Numbered from the stretch's first letter, positions 17,306 through 27,290 are shown. The stretch is DNA of 64,000 bases from Alphaproteobacteria bacterium (GCA_013288565.1 JABDBP010000001.1:303-64302); one strand, 5' to 3'. Notes: a model not told the origin generated them from the letters alone. Program-made: numbers and translations.

Positions 17306-18060
17306 GATATCTCATGGGAAATTTCCGGCGGCACGGGACGGAGATGAATTCGCATGACCTGCTGAAATTCGCTGCGATAATACTGATGGTGGTCGATCAT
17401 GCCGGGTTTTATTTTTTCCCGCACGCATCTTGTCTGCGCCTGATCGGGAGAGTGAGCTTCCCGATTTTTTTCTTCCTGATCGGCTATTCGCTGAATTATA
17501 AAATCAGGAAAGATTTGCTGATCATGGCGCTTTTACTGGCGGCAAACGATTTTCTCATCGGCTGGCAGCACCTGCCGTTGAACATATTGTTTTCCGTTAT
17601 TTTCTGCCGGATGTTTCTGGTTTGGGTGGAAAAAAAGGGATATTTGCGAGAGCATCTGCTCGATGTAGTCGTGGTACTGGTGTTCCTGGCTATACTGACG
17701 CCGATGATTTTTGAATATGGCACGGCGGCTATGCTTTTTTCCCTGCTTGGGGTTTTCACGCGCAAACGCGACGAATATAGACCGCCCGTCTATCTTTACA
17801 TAACAACCCTCATCACCTATTGCTTTTTCCAAATCCTTGGATTTTCATTCGATTATGTTCAATCAGTACTGCTGATCTTAGGTATGGCGTTGATTACTTG
17901 GATGTTTATGCAATACCGATTCCGCAAATTCCCCGCCGTGCCGAAATATCTCTCATATCCGGCTATGTTCATCGGCCGCAATTCGCTGGCTTTCTATTTC
18001 CTGCATGTAACGCTGTTCAGATGGGCGTGGCATTTTTTGCAGTTGAAAGGCGCGGGGTGA
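17302..18060 (+). CDS. TraX-family integral membrane protein
   Basis: About 252 residues with roughly seven to eight membrane helices. The opening MNSHDLLKFAAIILMVVDHAGFYFFP and the LRLIGRVSFPIFFFLIGYSLNY segment match the TraX family. The closing FIGRNSLAFYFLHVTLF is also typical. TraX of the F plasmid acetylates pilin, but chromosomal homologues are widespread, related in layout to acyltransferase-3 proteins, and mostly uncharacterised. No conjugation genes are nearby. The ATG at 17302 overlaps the bolA stop; an internal ATG at residue 15 would give the family's typical N-terminus and could be the true start. Confidence 0.82.
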   Translation: MRYLMGNFRRHGTEMNSHDLLKFAAIILMVVDHAGFYFFPHASCLRLIGRVSFPIFFFLIGYSLNYKIRKDLLIMALLLAANDFLIGWQHLPLNILFSVIFCRMFLVWVEKKGYLREHLLDVVVVLVFLAILTPMIFEYGTAAMLFSLLGVFTRKRDEYRPPVYLYITTLITYCFFQILGFSFDYVQSVLLILGMALITWMFMQYRFRKFPAVPKYLSYPAMFIGRNSLAFYFLHVTLFRWAWHFLQLKGAG

Positions 18061-18077
18061 TCTACAGTCGGTAGATC
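18059..18077. terminator. Small hairpin between convergent traX-like and ppdK genes
   Basis: GATCTAC-AGTCG-GTAGATC forms a 7-bp stem that spans the two stop codons. On the plus strand a T-rich run follows about 9 bases later. Weak and AU-rich, so only a possible bidirectional terminator. Confidence 0.3.
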
Positions 18078-20758
18078 TACGCCGCCTTTTTCTTTTTTGC
18101 CTTTGATTCTAGTGCAGCTTGCGCTGCGGCGAGGCGGGCGATCGGAACTCGGTAAGGAGAGCATGAAACATAATCCAACCCAACTTTTTGGCAGAATTTT
18201 ATCGACCCGGGATTGCCGCCATGCTCGCCGCAGATGCCGATTTTCAAGGCTGGCTGGGCCGCACGGCCACGCTCTGCCGCGATCTGGATCAACTCACCCA
18301 CGCCTTCTTCGTCAATCGCAACAAATGGGTCTTTTTCCAGAATTCCCTTGTTTATATATGGCGTGAGGAACGAACCAGCGTCATCGCGGGAAACTCCAAG
18401 CGTCGTCTGGGTGAGATCGTTGGTGCCAAAGCTGAAGAATTCGGCGTGTTTGGCAATATCCCCGGCACGCAAGCAGGCGCGTGGCAATTCAATCATCGTG
18501 CCGATCAGATATTGCAATTTCGTGCCGGTTTTTTTCTCCACCCGTCGTGCCGCACCGACGATAAGCTCCCGCAAAATCTGCAATTCCTTTTCGTTCATTA
18601 CCAACGGGATCATAATTTCGGGAATCACACCATCATGCAGCTCGCGCGAAACTTCGGCGGCGGCAAGGAAAATTGCCTCAGCCTGCATTTCGTAAATTTC
18701 CGGGAATGAAATGCCAAGACGGCAGCCGCGATGGCCTAGCATCGGATTTGTCTCATGCAATTCATTCGCGCGGTGTTTCACCGTCGCAATATCGACGTTC
18801 GCCGCTTTTGCAACCTCCGCAATTTCCGATTCGGTATGCGGCAGGAATTCATGGAGCGGCGGATCAAGCAGCCGGATCGTCACCGGGAATGGTGCCATAA
18901 TTCGGAACAATTCGGCGAAATCCTGGCGCTGCATCGGCAATAATTTATTGATAGCTTTTTTGCGTGTTTCTGGTTCTCCGGCCAGTATCATTTCGCGAAC
19001 GGCGACGATGCGTTCTGCATCAAAAAACATATGCTCGGTGCGGCAGAGACCGATGCCTTCCGCACCGAATTTGCGGGCAGTCCTAGCATCAAGCGGCGTC
19101 TCCGCGTTGGCACGGATTTTTAAGTGTCGAAACTCATCCGCCCATTGCATTACAGTTGCGAAATCGCCGGATAATTTTGGTTCGATGGTGGGAACTGCAC
19201 CCAGCATCACTTCGCCGGAACCACCGTTTATAGTGATGGTTTCGCCCTCTTTTATGGTGATGTTGGATGCGCTGAAGGTTTTATTTTTATAATCTATCCG
19301 CAGTTCCCCGGCTCCAGAAACACATGGTTTTCCCATCCCGCGTGCAACTACCGCCGCGTGTGAAGTCATCCCGCCGCGCGCCGTTAAAATCCCAACTGCA
19401 GCATGCATTCCATGAATATCTTCCGGGCTGGTTTCTAGCCGCACGAGGATGGTTTTTTCAACGCTCCGCCGCTCCGCCTCTTCCGCCGAAAATACCACGA
19501 TCCCGGAAGCGGCGCCTGGGCTGGCTGGCAGACCTTTCGTGATTACTTTCTTCTCTGCTTTAGGATCCAAAGTTGGGTGCAATAATTGATCAAGTGACAT
19601 CGGGTCGATGCGACGAATTGCCTCTTCCTTAGAGATCAACCCTTCGGCCACCATATCGACGGCGATTTTGATGGCCGCGGGGGCAGTGCGTTTGCCGCTG
19701 CGCGTTTGCAGCATCCATAATTTTCCGCTCTGCACGGTGAATTCAATGTCCTGCATGTCCTTGTAATGTTTTTCCAATTTTTTATAAACTTTCACCAGCT
19801 CGCCGAAAATCTCCGGCATCACTTCTTCCATCGCTGGCGAATCAGAGCTGTTTTTTTTCTTCGCCTCGATTGTTATATGTTGCGGTGTACGGATTCCGGC
19901 CACCACATCCTCGCCTTGCGCATTCACCAGATATTCGCCGTAGAAAATCTTCTCGCCGGTCGAAGGATCGCGGGTGAAGGCGACGCCGGTGGCAGATTCC
20001 TTGTTCATATTGCCGAACACCATCGACTGCACATTCACCGCCGTGCCCCAGGATTCCGGGATATCATGGAGCTTGCGGTAAGTTATCGCTCGCGCATTCA
20101 TCCAGGAATCGAACACGGCGTTTATCGCTTTCCATAATTGTTCGTTTACATCTTCGGGGAAATTTTCTCCCAACTCCTCTTTCACTTTGGCTTTGTAAGA
20201 TTTCACTAAATCTTTCAGGTCTTCCGCTGTCAAATCGGTGTCGAGTTCAATCCCGCGATCTTGTTTTTTTAAGTCCAATATTTCCTCGAAATGATAATGC
20301 TCGACTCCCAGAACTACATCCGAATACATCTGAATAAACCGGCGGTAACAATCGTAGGCGAACCGCTCGTTATTGCTCATTTTCGCGAGTCCCGCGGCGG
20401 TTTTATCATTGAGGCCGAGATTTAAAATAGTATCCATCATCCCCGGCATCGAAGCGCGCGCACCGCTTCTAACCGAAACCAACAGCGGCTTTTCGGGATT
20501 GCCGAATTCGAGTTTCAATTTTTTCTCGATTTTTTTTAAGCTTTCTTGAATCTGACTTGTCAGTTCTTTCGGATGTTGTTTTTTGTTCTGATAATAGGCA
20601 ACGCAGACTTCGGTAGGGATGGTGAATCCCGGTGGAACAGGTAAGCCCAACGAACACATCTCGGCTAGGTTTGCACCCTTGCCGCCGAGCAATTCCTTCA
20701 TATCGCCCCGGCCATCCGCCGATCCGTCGCCGAAATTATATACCCATTTATTCGCCAT
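18077..20758 (-). CDS. ppdK: Pyruvate, phosphate dikinase
   Basis: PPDK interconverts pyruvate, ATP and phosphate with PEP, AMP and pyrophosphate. The 893 residues have the full domain order: N-terminal ATP-grasp (KWVYNFGDG... GGKGANLAEM), central swivelling phosphohistidine domain with GGMTSHAAVVARGMGKPCV near residue 460, and C-terminal TIM barrel ending in GICGEHGGNP. No truncation is seen. It lies six bases downstream of glyS in the same direction, so it appears to be the tail of the glyQ-panD-glyS operon; alphaproteobacteria often carry ppdK next to glyS. Confidence 0.98.
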   Translation of the reverse strand: MANKWVYNFGDGSADGRGDMKELLGGKGANLAEMCSLGLPVPPGFTIPTEVCVAYYQNKKQHPKELTSQIQESLKKIEKKLKLEFGNPEKPLLVSVRSGARASMPGMMDTILNLGLNDKTAAGLAKMSNNERFAYDCYRRFIQMYSDVVLGVEHYHFEEILDLKKQDRGIELDTDLTAEDLKDLVKSYKAKVKEELGENFPEDVNEQLWKAINAVFDSWMNARAITYRKLHDIPESWGTAVNVQSMVFGNMNKESATGVAFTRDPSTGEKIFYGEYLVNAQGEDVVAGIRTPQHITIEAKKKNSSDSPAMEEVMPEIFGELVKVYKKLEKHYKDMQDIEFTVQSGKLWMLQTRSGKRTAPAAIKIAVDMVAEGLISKEEAIRRIDPMSLDQLLHPTLDPKAEKKVITKGLPASPGAASGIVVFSAEEAERRSVEKTILVRLETSPEDIHGMHAAVGILTARGGMTSHAAVVARGMGKPCVSGAGELRIDYKNKTFSASNITIKEGETITINGGSGEVMLGAVPTIEPKLSGDFATVMQWADEFRHLKIRANAETPLDARTARKFGAEGIGLCRTEHMFFDAERIVAVREMILAGEPETRKKAINKLLPMQRQDFAELFRIMAPFPVTIRLLDPPLHEFLPHTESEIAEVAKAANVDIATVKHRANELHETNPMLGHRGCRLGISFPEIYEMQAEAIFLAAAEVSRELHDGVIPEIMIPLVMNEKELQILRELIVGAARRVEKKTGTKLQYLIGTMIELPRACLRAGDIAKHAEFFSFGTNDLTQTTLGVSRDDAGSFLTPYINKGILEKDPFVAIDEEGVGELIQIAAERGRAAQPALKIGICGEHGGNPGSIKFCQKVGLDYVSCSPYRVPIARLAAAQAALESKAKKKKAA

Positions 20759-20763
20759 ATTTT

Positions 20764-22890
20764 TTAGCCTTCTATTTTTGAGAAATCGGCGATGTTATCC
20801 ATTATTCCCTTCAATTCTGCCAGAATATGCAGCCGATTCTCGCGCAAAGCGGGGTTATCGCAATTTACCGTCGTTTTGTCAAAGAAAGCATCGATAGTGC
20901 CGCGCATGATTGACAATTCGCCCATAGCCATAATGAACTGCTCCTGTTTTATTTTGCCATCAATCCAAGGCTTTATTTCACGGAACAATTTATATAAATC
21001 CTTCTCTTCCTTCGTTTCCAGCAGAGTTTCATTGACCTGGCTTCTATAATTTTTTTTGTCCTTCTTTTCTTCGGCCGCTACTATATTTGCCGCCCTTCTA
21101 TAGATGACCAAATTATTCACACCTTCCCCGGTTTTCAGGAAATCCTGCAATGCCTTCGCGCGTGCCACGATGCGAACTAGATCGTCATCGCCTTTTGCTA
21201 TAGGATTTGCGCCAATGTGCATTGCTGCACTAACTATATCAGGTTGGATAGATTCTCTGAGTTGTATTTTGAGGCGCTCTAGAATGAAAGAATACGCGTC
21301 TAGGATATTATTGTGAAAGCCGGCGTCATGGGGATCTAAAGAGCTTATAATTTGTGGCCCTTTTATATTAGTAAAATCATTAGCAATAATAGATTTGTAG
21401 TTCTGCAGTATTTCACCAATATTAAGTCGCACATCATTCTCTAAGATAATTCTAATAATCCCCAATGCTGTGCGTCTAAGTGCAAAAGGATCTTTTGATC
21501 CTGTTGGTTTTTCGTTCGCCACAAATAGGCCAGCGAGCGTATCCAATTTATCCGCCAGCGCGATACATATGGAAACCGGGCTGTTCGGCACCGAATCGTT
21601 TGGGCCTTGCGGTTTATAATGATCGCGTATGGCATCGGCGGTTTCGGGAGACTCTTTACCGGCTATGGCATAGTATCTACCCATGATTCCCTGGAGTTCC
21701 GCAAATTCACCAACCATTCCGGTTACTAAATCTGCCTTGCACAACTCTGCCGCACGTTTCACCTTCGCTTTATCGGCGCCGGTAAATTCGGCCAGTTTCT
21801 GAGCTAAATCGTCTATACGCTTAACTTTATTCGCAACCGTCCCCAATTTTTCGTGGAAAATTACGCCGCTTAAACCCTTGGCCCATTCATCAAGAGGTTT
21901 TTTCAGATCCTGTTCCCAGAAGAATTTGGCATCGGAAAGCCGGGCGCGTAATACCCGCTCATTCCCGGTAATTATTGCCTTACCGCCATCCTTGGCTTTG
22001 ATGTTCGAGACGACTAGAAAATGCGGGGCAAGCTTTCCCGTTTTATGCAGCAGCGAAAAATATTTCTGATGCGTACGCATTGAAGTGGAAAGCACCTCGG
22101 GCGGCAAACCCATGAATTGCTTGTCAATATTGCCGAGCAAAACTTCCGGCCATTCAACCAGCCCGGTAACTTCCTCGAGCAATCCATCATCGCGTTTCAC
22201 CGTGAGGCCATGCTTTGCCGCTAATGCTTCTGCCTGTTTCCAGATTTCCGCTTTGCGCTTATCGCGATCGGCAATTACATGCGCTTTTTCCAACAATGAT
22301 TCATATTTTTCCGTAGATTTTACTGTAATCGGCTTTGGACTCAAGAAACGATGGCCGTGTGTAACATTTCCCGCCTTGATTCCGCCAAATTCCACAGGCA
22401 CAACTTTTCCATTAAATAAACACAGAATCGAATGTAACGGCCGAACCCAGGTGATTTTATTATCGCCCCACCTCATTGATTTTGGCCACTTAAAGGCCTC
22501 TAAAAACATCTCAACATTAATTTTGATATTTTCTGCAACTGGCAAACCTTCGGCATTCTTTACCCCAAAATAAACCTCGTCATTTCCCATTTTACGCACA
22601 ACCAATTCTTCGTGGCTAAAACCCCATTTAGCCATAAATTTTTCCAGTATTTCCTTTGGAACTGAGGTTTTAGGGCCTTTCTGCTCGACCGTGAGTGGTG
22701 GAGATACGATAGGAAGTCCGGTTACCAGTAGCGTTAATCTTCTTGGAGTAACTAGTGTTTTAAGCTGATCATATTTCAGCGAACCATTTTTGAATGCATC
22801 TTCGAAGAACTTCTGCAACACCGCTGCAGAGGGTTCCTGCATCCTTGCCGGGATTTCCTCGGAGAATAATTCGAGCAGTAAATCAGGCAT
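20764..22890 (-). CDS. glyS: Glycine-tRNA ligase beta subunit
   Basis: The beta chain of the alpha2-beta2 bacterial glycyl-tRNA synthetase, which carries tRNA-binding and HD-like domains. The start [18 protein letters not shown] at 22890 is the standard N-terminus; the track's 15 extra residues belong to panD in another frame. Internal landmarks include RSMRWGDNKITWVRPLHSILCL, LPPEVLSTSMRTHQKYFSL and the SVPNSPVSICIALADKLDTL block. From the ATG it is 708 residues, normal for the family. Its start overlaps the panD stop by eight bases. This is an unusual spacing for a partner of glyQ, as panD separates them. Confidence 0.97.
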   Translation of the reverse strand: MPDLLLELFSEEIPARMQEPSAAVLQKFFEDAFKNGSLKYDQLKTLVTPRRLTLLVTGLPIVSPPLTVEQKGPKTSVPKEILEKFMAKWGFSHEELVVRKMGNDEVYFGVKNAEGLPVAENIKINVEMFLEAFKWPKSMRWGDNKITWVRPLHSILCLFNGKVVPVEFGGIKAGNVTHGHRFLSPKPITVKSTEKYESLLEKAHVIADRDKRKAEIWKQAEALAAKHGLTVKRDDGLLEEVTGLVEWPEVLLGNIDKQFMGLPPEVLSTSMRTHQKYFSLLHKTGKLAPHFLVVSNIKAKDGGKAIITGNERVLRARLSDAKFFWEQDLKKPLDEWAKGLSGVIFHEKLGTVANKVKRIDDLAQKLAEFTGADKAKVKRAAELCKADLVTGMVGEFAELQGIMGRYYAIAGKESPETADAIRDHYKPQGPNDSVPNSPVSICIALADKLDTLAGLFVANEKPTGSKDPFALRRTALGIIRIILENDVRLNIGEILQNYKSIIANDFTNIKGPQIISSLDPHDAGFHNNILDAYSFILERLKIQLRESIQPDIVSAAMHIGANPIAKGDDDLVRIVARAKALQDFLKTGEGVNNLVIYRRAANIVAAEEKKDKKNYRSQVNETLLETKEEKDLYKLFREIKPWIDGKIKQEQFIMAMGELSIMRGTIDAFFDKTTVNCDNPALRENRLHILAELKGIMDNIADFSKIEG

Positions 22891-23257
22891 CGGAATCGTG
22901 ATCCTTTTTGATTGCCACTTTATTCTCGCTATCAACTATCACCACTTTCGGATGGTATTTCTTTGCCTCTTTTTCCTCGCATAATCCGAAGGCGCAGATG
23001 ATTAATAAATCGCCCTTTTTCGCCAGATGTGCCGCTGCGCCGTAAATGAAAATCCGGCCGCTCCCGCGCGGGGAGGGGATAGCATAAGTGGTGAACCGGT
23101 GGCCGTTGGTAATGTTATAAACTTCCACATGCTCGTTATTAATAATTCCCGCTGCTTCCAGCAAATTTTCATCGATTCCGATCGAGCCGGAATAATTCAA
23201 ATCTGCCTCGGTGACCATGGCGCGGTGAATTTTGCCTTTCAATATTTTAAGCAGCAT
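22883..23257 (-). CDS. panD: Aspartate 1-decarboxylase
   Basis: PanD makes beta-alanine for pantothenate and coenzyme A. It is a pyruvoyl enzyme made by self-cleavage. The Gly24-Ser25 site is visible in [10 protein letters not shown], with the preceding conserved [11 protein letters not shown] and the later [18 protein letters not shown] and [15 protein letters not shown]. 124 residues is the normal length. It overlaps glyQ by 11 bases and glyS by 8, so it is embedded in the glycyl-tRNA synthetase operon in the same orientation. Both reactions use small amino acids but no functional link is established. Confidence 0.96.
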   Translation of the reverse strand: MLLKILKGKIHRAMVTEADLNYSGSIGIDENLLEAAGIINNEHVEVYNITNGHRFTTYAIPSPRGSGRIFIYGAAAHLAKKGDLLIICAFGLCEEKEAKKYHPKVVIVDSENKVAIKKDHDSDA

Positions 23258-24131
23258 TTTTCGCTTCCTTCTCTACCCACATCTCACAACACCCCTTCGC
23301 CAGCGTCCGGATTCGGCCTATATATGCCGCCCGTTCGGTGACGCCGATTACCCCGCGTGCATCAAGCAGATTGAAATTATGCGCCGCTTTCAAACATTGG
23401 TCATAAGCCGGAAGCGGCAGATTTTTATCCAGCATTGCGCGGCATTCTTTTTCCGCATCGCGGAAATGCTGCAATAAAATATTTGTATCGGCAAATTCCA
23501 GATTGAACGCGGAGAATTCCCGCTCGTTTTCCTTGAATACATCGTTATAGGTGAGCGCACCCGCCCCTTTAACGCCATTCCAATCAATATCGTAAACACT
23601 CTCCAGGCCTTGTACGAACATGGCGAGGCGTTCCAAACCATAGGTGATTTCTCCGGAAACCGGTGAGCATTCTATCCCTCCGACCTGCTGAAAATAGGTG
23701 AACTGCGTTACTTCCATGCCGTCGCACCATACTTCCCAGCCGAGGCCTGAGGCACCGAGCGTTGGGTTTTCCCAATCATCCTCGACGAACCGGATATCAT
23801 GCAGAAGTGGGTCGATCCCAATCGCATATAAGCTTTGCAAATATAAATCCTGAATATTTTCAGGTGAAGGCTTCAAAATAACCTGGAATTGGTAGTAATG
23901 CTGGAGCCGGTTCGGATTTTCGCCATATCGGCCGTCTTTCGGGCGGCGGCTGGGCTGGACATAAGCGGCATTCCAGGTTTTTGGCCCTAGCGCCCGCAAG
24001 ATCGTTGCCGGATGGGATGTTCCCGCACCCACTTCCATGTCATATGGCTGCAAAATGGCGCAGCCTTGATCTGCCCAGAAATGCTGAAGGGTCAATATCA
24101 AATCCTGGAATGATTTAACGTTATTTTTCAT
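23247..24131 (-). CDS. glyQ: Glycine-tRNA ligase alpha subunit
   Basis: The catalytic class II subunit of the tetrameric glycyl-tRNA synthetase. The run from [32 protein letters not shown] through [29 protein letters not shown] is near-canonical. The [21 protein letters not shown] block follows. I place the start at the ATG at 24131 ([10 protein letters not shown]), dropping four residues. Length, 294 residues, fits. It heads an operon with panD, glyS and ppdK. Confidence 0.97.
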   Translation of the reverse strand: MKNNVKSFQDLILTLQHFWADQGCAILQPYDMEVGAGTSHPATILRALGPKTWNAAYVQPSRRPKDGRYGENPNRLQHYYQFQVILKPSPENIQDLYLQSLYAIGIDPLLHDIRFVEDDWENPTLGASGLGWEVWCDGMEVTQFTYFQQVGGIECSPVSGEITYGLERLAMFVQGLESVYDIDWNGVKGAGALTYNDVFKENEREFSAFNLEFADTNILLQHFRDAEKECRAMLDKNLPLPAYDQCLKAAHNFNLLDARGVIGVTERAAYIGRIRTLAKGCCEMWVEKEAKNAA

Positions 24132-24183
24132 AGAGGCGGCCAATATAACCGAATAAAGGCGATTTTCAACAACGAAGGCAAGG

Positions 24184-24213
24184 CTTGCAACTTTGCAACT
24201 TGCAACTTACAAC
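24184..24213. repeat. Tandem 7-bp array upstream of ispB
   Basis: On the minus strand the run reads as AGTTGCA-type heptads (AGTTGCA, AGTTGCA, AAGTTGCA). It occupies the glyQ-ispB divergent gap and ends 13 bases before the ispB ATG. It matches the unit of the 5177 array (AGTTGCA is common to both) but lacks an opposite arm. Confidence 0.6.
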
Positions 24214-24226
24214 AGAAAAATTATTT

Positions 24227-25213
24227 ATGTCCTCCACCGCCGCCATATTGGAAACCATCCGCCCGCTGTTCGGCGACGAGCTGGACGCGGTGGAGCTGGA
24301 GATAGATCGCCTGCTGGAAAACGACGTCACGCTTATCCCGGAAGTGGCTAAGCATGTAATATTGTCGGGCGGGAAACGGCTCCGGCCTATTTTAACACTG
24401 CTTTCCAGCCGCCTTTCCGGCTATATAGGCGACCGGCAAATCCGGCTTGCCGTCTGCGTCGAATTCATCCATACCGCGACTCTCCTGCATGACGATGTGG
24501 TGGATAAAAGCGATCTTAGGCGTGGATCAAAAACCGCCAATAATCTATGGGGTAACGAGGCCAGCATCCTGGTCGGCGATTTCCTGCTTTCCCGGGCATT
24601 TCAACTGATGGTCGGCGACGGTAGCTTGAAGGTTCTGAAGTTGCTTTCCGATACTTCCGCCATCATATCCGAGGGTGAGGTTCTGCAACTGACGCATGAG
24701 AATAACATCGAAAATGATTTGCCGACTTACCTAAAAATAATCTCGGCGAAAACGGCGCAATTGTTCGCGGCAGCCTGCCAGATCGGCGCGGCGCTGGCGG
24801 AGCGGGAGGAGCACGAAAAGCCGCTGTTCGATTTCGGGCATAATCTAGGGCTGGCGTTCCAGATCGCTGACGATGCGCTGGATTATTCGGCCAGGCGCGA
24901 GAAGCTCGGTAAATCCATCGGTGGCGATTTCCGCGAATCCAAAGCTACCTTGCCGGTGATACTCGCCTGGCGCAAAAGCAATGCGGAGGAGAAGAAATTC
25001 TGGATAAGGACAGTCCGGGAAAAGAACCAATGGCAGGGCGATTTGGCCCGGGCGATTTCCATCATGGAAAAATACCGAATATTGCAGGAAGCGATTGATT
25101 ACGCGAAAAAATATGTGGAAAAAGCCAGGGGATCCCTGGAAATATTCAAAAACTCGCCGGAGAAGGACGCTCTGCTGGAGCTTCTGGATTTCTCGGTAAG
25201 TAGGGAATATTGA
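24227..25213 (+). CDS. ispB: Polyprenyl diphosphate synthase (octa/decaprenyl)
   Basis: A trans-isoprenyl diphosphate synthase that makes the long side chain of ubiquinone. The first aspartate-rich motif is LLHDDVVDKSDLRRG and the second is FQIADDALDY. GGKRLRP at the substrate pocket is also present. I choose the ATG at 24227 (MSSTAAILETIRPLF, 328 residues); the track start adds 14 residues encoded by the heptad repeat. In alphaproteobacteria the product is usually decaprenyl (Q-10) or octaprenyl; chain length cannot be set here. It is divergent from glyQ and convergent with the transglycosylase gene. Confidence 0.92.
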   Translation: MSSTAAILETIRPLFGDELDAVELEIDRLLENDVTLIPEVAKHVILSGGKRLRPILTLLSSRLSGYIGDRQIRLAVCVEFIHTATLLHDDVVDKSDLRRGSKTANNLWGNEASILVGDFLLSRAFQLMVGDGSLKVLKLLSDTSAIISEGEVLQLTHENNIENDLPTYLKIISAKTAQLFAAACQIGAALAEREEHEKPLFDFGHNLGLAFQIADDALDYSARREKLGKSIGGDFRESKATLPVILAWRKSNAEEKKFWIRTVREKNQWQGDLARAISIMEKYRILQEAIDYAKKYVEKARGSLEIFKNSPEKDALLELLDFSVSREY

Positions 25214-25294
25214 TGAAAAGCTACGCGGTAATCAAGGGCTATTATAAATATACCGTGATATATTAAGCCAAGCTCTGGGCTTCCCCTGGATAAA

Positions 25295-27169
25295 CTATTT
25301 TGCCCCGCCCAGCTGCGCCAGGTAAATCCCGGCCTTCCCGGCGGAGCCGCCATAGACCGGCCAGTTGTTGGCCAGCACCATATCCATGGTTTTACTGTCG
25401 CCCTCCAGGCGCCTGCAGTATATCCAGTAGTTCGCTACCACCTGCTCGACGAAACTCCGGGTTTCGCGGCTGGGAATGGATTCCATGAACAATAGCGGAT
25501 CGTTCTTGTAATCTATCTTCTCCGCCCATTCGGAGAGTTTGCCGGGCCCCGCGTTATAAGCGGCGGCCAAGAAAAACAGGTTACCGTTTATATCGGCGCG
25601 GGAGAGCAGCTGCTGCACGTAATTCTGCGCCAGGCCGATGTTGCGCTCCGGTTTATAGAGATCGTCCCGGTTGAATGCGGAATTCTCCTTTCCGGCGATG
25701 TAGGCTGCGGTTTCTGGCATTATCTGCATCAGTCCGACCGCACCAACGCTGCTCTCGGCATTCGGGTTAAACCCTGATTCATGGCGCATCAGCGCGAAAA
25801 TCAGCGCCGGTTCCACTTTATATCCGCCTGCCGGTTTCCACTGCGGCACCGGGTAATTAGCGTAATCATTATGCTGGCCCTGCTCCTGGCGTATCGTCCC
25901 GGCGATGCGTACCTGCAGGCCGGGCATTTTCATGCGGTCAGCCAAGGCCAGCAGCTTACCCTTATCCTCTGCCGCAGCGCTGGGGTAATACTTCCTAAGT
26001 TCTTTTTCCGCATCATAATCGAATCCGACCTCAACTAGGGCAATGGCGCGTGCCACCGCCGGGATGGAGGCGAGATAATGCAGGTTGCTGGAGGTTAACG
26101 CCTCTTTCTTCCACTCGAAATCCGGCGATTGATTCATCGCCCGACGCGCCAGCAGGCCATAGAAGGTGTATCGGTTTTCAGCGGCCATTTTCAGCATCTG
26201 CTTAGCGGCGGATTTATCGCCTTGCTGCAAGTAGCCGCGGTAGGCCCAGAAAGCCGCTGCCGATTGTTCCCAGCCGGAAATTCCCTTCACTTTGGCCAGG
26301 TATGCGAAATCTTTAGTGGCGTTTTCCAGGTCGCCTAAGCGCCAGGCGGCGATGCCAGCCGTCCAGTAAGCGCCGGGAATATCGTCGCCGGAGCGGTCGG
26401 CCGCTTCCTTGGCCAGGCGATAAGCCTCTTTATCGTGCCCTTCGGCGAAATGGGCAGAAGCCAAGCTCCATTTGGCGATATCCTGCTCATATGGTTTCCA
26501 GACTATCTGCAACTTCTGTGATTCAAGCACTTGTGCCGCCTTGGCGAGGTATCCACCCTTCACCAAGCCAGCAAAACGTTTCCAGGCTTCCGCCGCCTTG
26601 GTTCTATTGCCCCAATGGACTTGGGAAATCGAATTTTCCACCCGTGCCGAAAGGCCGTTATTCTCACCGTAGCCCTTTAAGGCTTTGCTTTCCGGTTTAT
26701 AATTTTCTGCCAGGCCAAGCCTTTTGCCTTTAGCATATATCCGGTCGGCTTCGGAAAGATCACTATAATTCTCTAGCCAGGATTTGATTTCCGGCGTGGT
26801 CGCTTTGTATTCATTTTGTAGGTAGCGATCGGCCAGGACGTGGCCCATCAGGATTTTATCATTTATCTTTTTAATCTCGCGGTCGGCCCCAGCGAAATCG
26901 CCGCTATGCTGAAGGGTGAATATCTTGGTATAAGAATCCCGGTCGGCATCTTCTAGTATTGATGGAACCGGGTTTTCCGAGCTCAATATCGTGGGTAAAG
27001 TCTCAAGCGAAATTTCCACTTTATATGGCTCCGCTATGGAGCTGGAAGACATATCTGACTTCACCAGGAAAGCCCCAAGCGCAACCGGCAATAAAACACC
27101 TGCCGGCCAGTACTTCTTTGCCGCTGAACTCGCCGCTGAAAGGAATCGGTATATCCGGTCTTTTTCCAT
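25295..27169 (-). CDS. Soluble lytic murein transglycosylase-like protein
   Basis: A Slt70-type enzyme that cleaves peptidoglycan glycan strands with formation of 1,6-anhydromuramic acid. The N-terminal half (residues about 70-430) is an alpha-superhelical TPR-like region. The C-terminal domain has the catalytic glutamate in LMRHESGFNP, then SSVGAVGLMQIMPETA and the AAYNAGPGKLSEW motif. An N-terminal hydrophobic segment (GVLLPVALGAFLV) suggests export or anchoring. The ATG at 27169 follows a GAGGA site; the GTG four codons upstream is less likely. It may be co-transcribed with the udg gene upstream on the same strand. Confidence 0.93.
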   Translation of the reverse strand: MEKDRIYRFLSAASSAAKKYWPAGVLLPVALGAFLVKSDMSSSSIAEPYKVEISLETLPTILSSENPVPSILEDADRDSYTKIFTLQHSGDFAGADREIKKINDKILMGHVLADRYLQNEYKATTPEIKSWLENYSDLSEADRIYAKGKRLGLAENYKPESKALKGYGENNGLSARVENSISQVHWGNRTKAAEAWKRFAGLVKGGYLAKAAQVLESQKLQIVWKPYEQDIAKWSLASAHFAEGHDKEAYRLAKEAADRSGDDIPGAYWTAGIAAWRLGDLENATKDFAYLAKVKGISGWEQSAAAFWAYRGYLQQGDKSAAKQMLKMAAENRYTFYGLLARRAMNQSPDFEWKKEALTSSNLHYLASIPAVARAIALVEVGFDYDAEKELRKYYPSAAAEDKGKLLALADRMKMPGLQVRIAGTIRQEQGQHNDYANYPVPQWKPAGGYKVEPALIFALMRHESGFNPNAESSVGAVGLMQIMPETAAYIAGKENSAFNRDDLYKPERNIGLAQNYVQQLLSRADINGNLFFLAAAYNAGPGKLSEWAEKIDYKNDPLLFMESIPSRETRSFVEQVVANYWIYCRRLEGDSKTMDMVLANNWPVYGGSAGKAGIYLAQLGGAK

Positions 27170-27249
27170 GGCTATCCTCACTTTTACTAAAACTTTATCT
27201 ATTTTACCCCGGGGTAGTTAAGCGGGGCAAGGCATTTTCTCCATAAACA

Positions 27250-27290
27250 CAATATATAGTATATTAAATATTTGTTACAACTATATATTG
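27250..27290. repeat. AT-rich inverted repeat at the udg stop
   Basis: CAATATATAG (27250-27259) and CTATATATTG (27281-27290) are perfect complements separated by 21 AT-rich bases. The right arm includes the udg stop codon. It could be a weak hairpin in the udg-slt message; no U-tract and low GC make it a poor terminator. Confidence 0.4.

Noticed and set aside
17302-18060. Conjugation locus suggested by the TraX homologue
   Set aside because: No other tra, trb or vir genes nearby; chromosomal TraX proteins are common outside plasmids.
27250-27290. AT-rich inverted repeat as a mobile element end
   Set aside because: Arms of 10 bp made almost only of A and T in an AT-rich gap can arise by chance; no matching partner elsewhere in the window.
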